From Pezicula radicicola (lineage: Eukaryota > Ascomycota > Leotiomycetes > Helotiales > Dermateaceae): a DNA stretch of 64,000 nucleotides. Positions 57,835-64,000 of the stretch are shown piece by piece; positions within the stretch are counted from its first letter, which is position 1, and each line of letters begins with the position of its first letter. The position numbers and the translations under genes were made by a program. The notes under the pieces are model-generated. The model was given only the letters and a program-made list of their open reading frames with translations. It was not told where the DNA came from and did not search any database. Where the stretch lies: NCBI GenBank assembly GCA_003008705.1, contig PDUO01000030.1, positions 687,298-751,297 of the forward strand, read 5' to 3'.

Positions 57835-60682
57835 CTTGAGAAAAAGTCTTACGGGCTCGAGGGTGAGGAAGAAGTAACAGTCTTTTCTGAAATTTGTTGG
57901 CGGTATCATTAATTATGATATTGATGCCATGGTTGAAGCGATGCGGAAGTGATTCAAGTTTGGTTTACTAGGAAATGGAATTTGGGTTGAAAGAGAGTAC
58001 GATAGATTAAATTATCTAGATTTGGTGAAAATTATCTGAATGATCGATGTGGTAGCACGTATATATTGCAAGTTTGACGCCAACAACAGGGCAGCACACT
58101 GTTGTTACTTGACTTGAGATCCCATTGACAACCGACAAATAATCTATCAAGGAACAGTATTGGCTTGGAATCAGCTATAACTATACAAGCAGCTGTATCT
58201 TCCGCCATCAGGAGGTTCCAATTCTCCAGGGTTGTCTAGGATTCGTTGACTTTGACCTGGTCAAATGAGGCGCGAGCCAAAACTCATTCAACCCAAAGAT
58301 ATAAGGATTAATACCACACCCATTGTTTAAGGTAGCAAGTGGCATTTCTAGAATGTTTGATTTACGTACTTCCATCATGGAAACATCAACAACCGGCACC
58401 TGTTATTGCTAACTTAGACAGAGTGTTGGCTGTACCAGGTCGTGTCCCTAGTTTTTACGTTAGCATAATATCTTTAGATCGTATAAAATCTATCAAAGAG
58501 GAGTTACTTCCTGTCATATTCACATGTCAAGCTCGAGTGAATATAGTCATGAAATCGACTTTTCGTTTTGTTACCGCCAAAAACATAGAGATCATCGTCT
58601 GTCACTAGTTCGAAAGCGGTCTTCGAAATGTGCGCAGCGGCCCCTGCATAAAGATCGGCAAGAGCCGAGGTTTGGTGTTTTCAGCACAGCATTGCGCGAA
58701 GATAATACAGGCTACGAAGCCTGTAGCAGCCTGTAGCTATAGCGTCCTCTGATAGGCTAGCAGCTATGCCCCTTACAGGGGCTTTTGGCGCTTAGACGCT
58801 AAAAGTAAGCTACTATAGGGCCTTTAAATAAAACTCTACTACTTAAAGGGTAGGACAGCTAGTAGGGCAACTATAGTACTTAATTACTAAACGAATAAGC
58901 CCTATAAGTTATTTAAGTAGTATTATAGGGCATCGCCCGCTATAAGCCCTATACTATAGGCTTCGTAGCCTGTATTATCACGACTTTTGGCGGGAACCTC
59001 CGTAGCTAAAGTGAGGTGGCTGAGGCATAACATAGACTAAGGGTTAGGTCACTTGAGTGAGTCTTGCAAACATTCATCTCGTACTAGTGCAACGATCTCT
59101 TAGTTTTCTATGTGTTGTAAGGAAACAATCTATTCGTGCTCGAGCTAGGGTTCTGTAACTACAGCGAAAAAAGTCTATAATTTTATAAGAAATCGAACGC
59201 CGTAACACCAAATAAATATGTGTAAAGACCTAGTTGTTCACCGGCCTCCCTTATCCTGTACCACTGAAAAAGCCTCCATCCATGAATATGACTATCATGC
59301 AGGTGAACGCAAGCGACGGAATTCAAAGATATACAAGTGAGTGTTGTTAAGGTTCAGCAGCCTTAGCCACAATTCTTGCTTAGCTGCTTGATCCTCCCCT
59401 TCCCTATAGCTTTCGCCTACACCCATAAGGTATGCGCCACAATTTGGCGCGTTTGGTATAGGTCATAGATTAAGTTCTTGCACCTTCCACTCGTTTACTA
59501 AAAATCTCTATTTCTGTGCCTATAACGATGAATGCTGCTGCTAATCGCCTTCTAAAACTACAGCTCTTAGCAACCCGTAGCAGCTTTCTCTGCCTTGGCC
59601 GGAATTACAGCTACATCCCGGGGTTTAGTATAAGTATAGTATCGCTAGATTGTATAGAATGTATAAAAACAATTAGGAATTTGAATAGACGAAACCGTAC
59701 AAACCTTTTTCTTGATTTTGTTGCTACTTTGAATCTATAATGGTCCCTAGAAAACTCTCTCTGCTGTATATTGTATATTTCGGTTACTTCATTCGTCTCT
59801 TGTTGACGGCCTTTGCCGCTTCCTTATAAGAAACATACACAATTGCGTCTATAAAACTCAGCTTTCTCAAAGCGGCACAACATTTAAGCTTCAGAGCTGG
59901 CTTTTAGATCTTGTGAACTACATCCGAAACTTTAGGGACAAAATCAAGCCAATAATAGGTGGCGACGAAGCAGTAGGCTGCTACCTGCTACTAGTTTTAA
60001 GCAGGGACTGTACCTGTGTACGACTTAAGTAGAATCCCTAATACTTTTAGTGATGAAAGAAGATCGTGCAGTCACATGTTAAGAGTCAGTAACCGCTTTG
60101 GTCTAGATGTCACATGTTAAGGTTTAACATAAATAACGTTCTGTGACTTTCCTAATTATCTATTAAGGAGAATTCCTCTTGTACCACAATGATATGTCTC
60201 TTGTGGCTTTCGTGCGTACATGTAAGAGTTCCTATCTCGTGTATTTACATAGATTAGTCAACCAAGAAATTGCGATAGGTAGTTCGAAAGATCCAAGTTA
60301 CATGTATAAAGTATAGAACGTTCATTAAGTTGTCTCATCGGCATATTACATGAGCTACCATTGCTCTAGTATCATTGCATAATATATAGCATTTAGCCTT
60401 TCCTTAGGTGCTGCCATCAACTGGATAATCAATGACCAAGTGACTAACTTGTACAAGCGTTTAAACAGAAATGTGATAGAAATTTGATGGGTTAAAGTTG
60501 AAACCAACCGAACGCTCAAACTCAATATCTCAGTTACGCAATGCAGCTGAAGAGATGAACTATTCTCTATGCAGCTGAACATTGATAGCTATGTTGTGAT
60601 TTCGCAGCTTATAAATATGAACACAAACCCCAATTAAAACATTATTCATCACTTAGCCCTCATTTATATCCTAATCACAACA
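57835..60682. other. intergenic region containing one MITE
   Basis: Apart from the element at 58701-58979 I see no gene. Two small frames (58339-58608 and 59516-59740, plus strand) share a weak motif like SFYVSIISLDRIKSIK / FSISIVSLDCIECIKT and may be copies of one relic. The last 80 bases are the likely promoter of the next gene, with a TATAAATA at about 60610. Confidence 0.4.
58701..58979. mobile_element. MITE-like element with 22-bp terminal inverted repeats
   Basis: Bases 58701-58722 (GATAATACAGGCTACGAAGC + CT) are the exact reverse complement of 58958-58979. The 279-bp element has no coding capacity and has internal palindromic stretches with GCCCTATAA / TTATAGGGC. No clear target-site duplication was found in the flanks. 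Confidence 0.8.
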
Positions 60683-61648
60683 ATGGCTTTCAACCAGCGC
60701 ACGGTCTTCGCATCTATACTACTTCTGCTCCAATACAGGGTCGAAGCTCACAACATAAACATACGAGCTACAACAAGCGCCAACTTTGACTCGGATCCTA
60801 GTTGCTCATACATCGGATATGCGTTCGATTTCTGTGAATCAGTCACTCCTGGCTGGTTAGATTTGGCTCCTTCAAGTCAAGCACCGTGTATATGTTACAG
60901 TAGCACATCATGGGACCCCAACTACTTCGATGATGCCGTCGAAACTTGTGCGGATTACCTTTCGACAGCGATCCCATCTCTTTATAGCGACTTGGCCAAC
61001 CTGGAAGGTTTTTGCTATAGTGTCGGGGATGTAGAAAGTTTTGGAACCAAGCCAGCAAGTAATACCGCGGGTCCAACAACAACAACTAGAGGTACAGCGA
61101 GTGGAACCACAACAGCTGGTGCACTTGCAACTATTCCAATATGTTCCGCTCTTGGGGTTGTTCTTGCGGATTGTGAGTCTTACATACCTGGATTTGCAAC
61201 ATTGGGTACATCTATTCAGGCAGAGTGTCTTTGTTACGAAACTAGCAGCTGGGCTCCCTCAATATTCGATGGAGCAGTTAGTCGGTGCCTGAGTTCTGCC
61301 AGGACAGCTGTACCAACTGCTACATTCCTCTCAGAATTTGTAGACTTTTGTACAAATGCGGGAGATGTCGCTGCTGCTGAAAGAACCACTACTGCCACTA
61401 CACGTTCCCCTGGATCTGTTCCTCAAGCTACAACCCCAACAGCAACCACTGCACGGACAAGTACAAGTACTAGAGCGGGTAGCACTACTAGCACTACAGG
61501 AACAGCCTCTACACGTACCATTATTCCAGCCTCAAGTACCATCACTCCCAGCTCAGGAGCGGTTTCCTCATCTTTCAAAGAGGATAAACTACTGGTTTTC
61601 TTGTATCTAGATGTTTTACTATCCCTGTCTATCCTTTTATTTCTTTGA
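60683..61648 (+). CDS. GPI-anchored-type cell-wall protein with duplicated six-cysteine domain
   Basis: One 321-residue frame with a signal peptide (MAFNQRTVFASILLLLQYRV). Domain 1 has Cys at 41, 51, 69, 71, 89 and 111; domain 2 at 154, 164, 182, 184, 202 and 223. The spacings are 10-18-2-18-22 and 10-18-2-18-21, so domain 2 is a copy of domain 1. Both share the C-x-C-Y core and a DA/GAV..C helix. A T/S/A-rich linker follows each, the second one about 70 residues long and probably O-glycosylated. The end has SSGAVSS and a hydrophobic tail (FLYLDVLLSLSILLFL), as for GPI attachment. I know similar single and double domains only as uncharacterised fungal proteins. The gene lies 2.2 kb from the telomere and shows no disabling change. 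Confidence 0.8.
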   Translation: MAFNQRTVFASILLLLQYRVEAHNINIRATTSANFDSDPSCSYIGYAFDFCESVTPGWLDLAPSSQAPCICYSSTSWDPNYFDDAVETCADYLSTAIPSLYSDLANLEGFCYSVGDVESFGTKPASNTAGPTTTTRGTASGTTTAGALATIPICSALGVVLADCESYIPGFATLGTSIQAECLCYETSSWAPSIFDGAVSRCLSSARTAVPTATFLSEFVDFCTNAGDVAAAERTTTATTRSPGSVPQATTPTATTARTSTSTRAGSTTSTTGTASTRTIIPASSTITPSSGAVSSSFKEDKLLVFLYLDVLLSLSILLFL

Positions 61649-62829
61649 TGGTATACTCTATATATACGTAGTTAGATAAAAGAATAAAGTAGCTTAGAAG
61701 GGTAGTTATATAATTTAAATATAATAGTTTACTATTAATTTTATTATATAGTCTTTTAAATATAAGTTATTAATTAATATAATATTATATATAGTATTAT
61801 ATATATCTTATAATTATATTCTCTAAAAAGTATTATTAGTTAATTAATATTATTAAAATACTTTAAATTTAATTAATCTACTTATACTATAACTAGACTT
61901 ATTAGACTATACTTTATTTATAAATTCTATTTAAAAGTAATATATAAAAATAAGATAATAATAATAAATATCTTTCTATACTTATATAATCTCTATATTA
62001 AAAATATAAGACTATAATTAAATATATAATACTTTATATATTATCTTTAATTTAATTATAAATAGTCTAATATAATTAGATATAAGTTTAAATAAGATTA
62101 AATATAAATTTAATTAAAGTAATTAACTTATATAATAATTTAATTAACTAAAGTAATAATTATAATAATAATCTTTTAAATAATAATAAATTATCTCTTT
62201 ACTTTTAATTATAAAAGAAAAGATTAGAGTTTAATTTATTTAAGATTTATAATATTAGATAAAATTTTTATAATTATATATATCTTATTATTAATATCTT
62301 TTTATTATTTTAATATATTATTAATTAAATTAAATCTTAATAATAAATATATATAATTATTAAAGTCTTTATAACTTTAAAAGTAATTATATAATAATAA
62401 GTAATTATTAGTATATTAATTATATTAATATTAATTCTTATTAATTAGTTTATTATATTCTACTAGTAGTTCTTAAATAGTTTAGATATATATAAATTTA
62501 TTAATATTAGATTTAATTAATTACTAATATTTAATAACTAAGAGAGTAATTCTTATAATTAAAACTAACTATTAGACTAATTCTAAATAAACTTAATTTA
62601 ATATAAACTACTAACTTCTAATTAACTAGGGTAATATAGTTTAATATATAAAATAACTAATAAATAAAATACTAGATATTAATATTATAATACTAGACTA
62701 ATTTTAAAATTATTAATCTAGTAGGTTATATTTAATTAAAGATTAAAACTAGTATTAATATTAGTTTAATAGTTTACTCTCTATTTTATATCTTTATCTA
62801 TTAATTCTCCTTCTATTCCTTCTTATTAT
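61649..62829. repeat. RIP-like AT-rich block
   Basis: Over 1.1 kb of almost pure AT sequence with no frames; no clear copy of units A or B was recognised. Interpreted as a mutated repeat. Confidence 0.6.
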
Positions 62830-63180
62830 AAACTATAGTAAGACTCTCGGCCTAAGGCTCGGCTATAAACCCTAGGGGACTTAGTATAGAGAACCGAATA
62901 GTATATAAGGTAAGGAGGTTATATAACGAGTATTATATAACAAGGACTAGTGGATTAGTTAGATTAGTTAGATTAACTATAGAAAGTACTAATCCAAGGG
63001 ATCCTGATAATCTATACTTATAGAGGTTCTATATAAGTAGATAGTTATTCCCTCTTAGATAGAAGCTTCGTACTTAACTCAAATACAATATCTTTATATA
63101 TACTTAGTAACTCGGTAACTCTATTATGTCTTAACTTAGTAATAGTATCCCTGTCTTAAAACCTAAACCTAATATTACCC
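62830..63180 (+). mobile_element. LTR-like sequence 5' of the gag relic
   Basis: Less AT-rich than its left flank. It carries a TATATAAG-type box and a pyrimidine-rich CCCTCTTAG segment followed by AGAAGCTTCG, like the leader of an LTR retrotransposon, and stands directly before the gag relic. LTR borders were not determined. Confidence 0.4.
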
Positions 63181-63851
63181 CTTTCAACCAATACCAGGAC
63201 CGAAGGACTACCCTATATTATACTTTAAGTACTAACCTATAAGGTACCGGTATATACATTAAGTTAAGTAATAATATCTACGATAGGTAGTAGTTTATAT
63301 ACCACTCCCTAGGTAACAATAGCCTTAGTAGGAGAGATCGACAAGAACCTAAAGTATAAAACTATTAAGCTATTCAATAGAGAATAGAATAAACTTCATG
63401 GGTTCTTACTATAACTCCGATTATACATTACGTTCAATGGGGAATACTTTTAGTCATAGATAGAGTAGGTCCTTTGGGTAGTTATACTACTAGAAGGGAA
63501 GGCTATAAACTAGATCGAGGGGTTCTTGGAAGACTACCTTCAGAATACCAACTCCTAGGGGGAAATCAAGGATAAGATCATAGAGGATATAACTATAAAA
63601 ATCTTCGGCTTATAGAAGGGGTTCTTAGAAGAAATTAAGTTGAACTTTAGAGTAATAGATAAAAAGAAGGAAGCGGAAAGGGCTATCAAGGTATTATAAT
63701 AGAAAGGGTTAGCTACAGCTTATACTAGAGACTTTCAATACTACTCTACTAGGACTAAGTAGGGAGACGATACTTTACGATACTAGTATAGGAAGGGGCT
63801 GAAAGATATAGTAAAAGATGAACTCCTGAGGTAGTAAGGAACCACCGATAC
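63181..63851 (+). mobile_element. Ty3/Gypsy-type gag relic truncated by the telomere
   Basis: The plus strand reads as a broken retrotransposon gag (capsid) in order: KLFNREQNKLHGFL, LRLYITFNGEYF, a stretch like FLEDYLQNTN, KEAERAIKVL, AYTRDFQYYSTRTK and GLKDIVKDELLR. Stops interrupt it where Trp or Gln is expected, in line with G->A and C->T mutation. Protease, reverse transcriptase and integrase should follow, but the sequence passes directly into telomeric repeats at 63852. Confidence 0.72.
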
Positions 63852-64000
63852 TTAGGGTTAGGGTTAGGGTTAGGGTTAGGGTTAGGGTTAGGGTTAGGGT
63901 TAGGGTAGGGTTAGGGTTAGGGTTAGGGTTAGGGTTAGGGTTAGGGTTAGGGTTAGGGTTAGGGTTAGGGTTAGGGTTAGGGTTAGGGTTAGGGTTAGGG
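63852..64000 (+). repeat. telomere, (TTAGGG)n
   Basis: About 25 TTAGGG units, G-rich strand running to the end of the window, so this is the right chromosome end. One variant unit, TAGGG, lies at 63906-63910. Confidence 0.98.

Overview
This window is the right end of a chromosome of a filamentous ascomycete (Pezizomycotina). The reasons are a terminal TTAGGG telomere at 63852-64000, short 46-126 bp GT..AG introns with CTAAC-like branch sites, a CFEM/PTH11-type receptor, a HeLo-domain gene, Zn2Cys6 regulators, and AT-rich blocks whose differences between copies are almost all C->T and G->A, as repeat-induced point mutation (RIP) leaves. A helotialean Leotiomycete is my guess, but nothing here proves it.

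Layout. 1-39 kb is mostly ordinary genome: a proline-rich hypothetical protein, a decayed HeLo / Cys6-cluster / ubiquitin-conjugating (UBC) locus, a peroxisomal-type alcohol oxidase broken by one stop codon, a CFEM-rhodopsin receptor, a Sec7-PH Arf exchange factor, a phosphoinositide phospholipase C, an ankyrin protein divergent from an enoyl-CoA (methylglutaconyl-CoA type) hydratase, a TPR-SET protein, a frameshifted STAND-like fragment, an aminoglycoside-phosphotransferase-like kinase, a small possible permuted-papain-fold protein and a polytopic membrane protein. 39.8-51.8 kb looks like a catabolic cluster in decay. It holds an HpcH/HpaI aldolase, an alpha/beta-hydrolase remnant, a tandem-fused RraA-type aldolase, a Zn2Cys6 regulator with two adjacent stops, a threonine aldolase pseudogene containing four telomeric repeats, an MFS transporter pseudogene and an FAD-linked oxidase pseudogene. 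The two aldolases are the only members that look fully intact, and both families release pyruvate from hydroxy-oxo-acids. 52-64 kb is subtelomeric: RIP-degraded repeat units sharing a tRNA-like head, a frameshifted secreted/type I membrane protein, a 279 bp MITE, a GPI-type cell-surface protein with two copies of one six-cysteine domain, more AT-rich sequence, and an LTR-retrotransposon gag relic cut off by the telomere.

The coding models were spliced by hand, using reading frame, splice signals and family resemblance. Exon sums divide by three in every model quoted as spliced and complete. Family assignments come from recalled motifs; no search was run.
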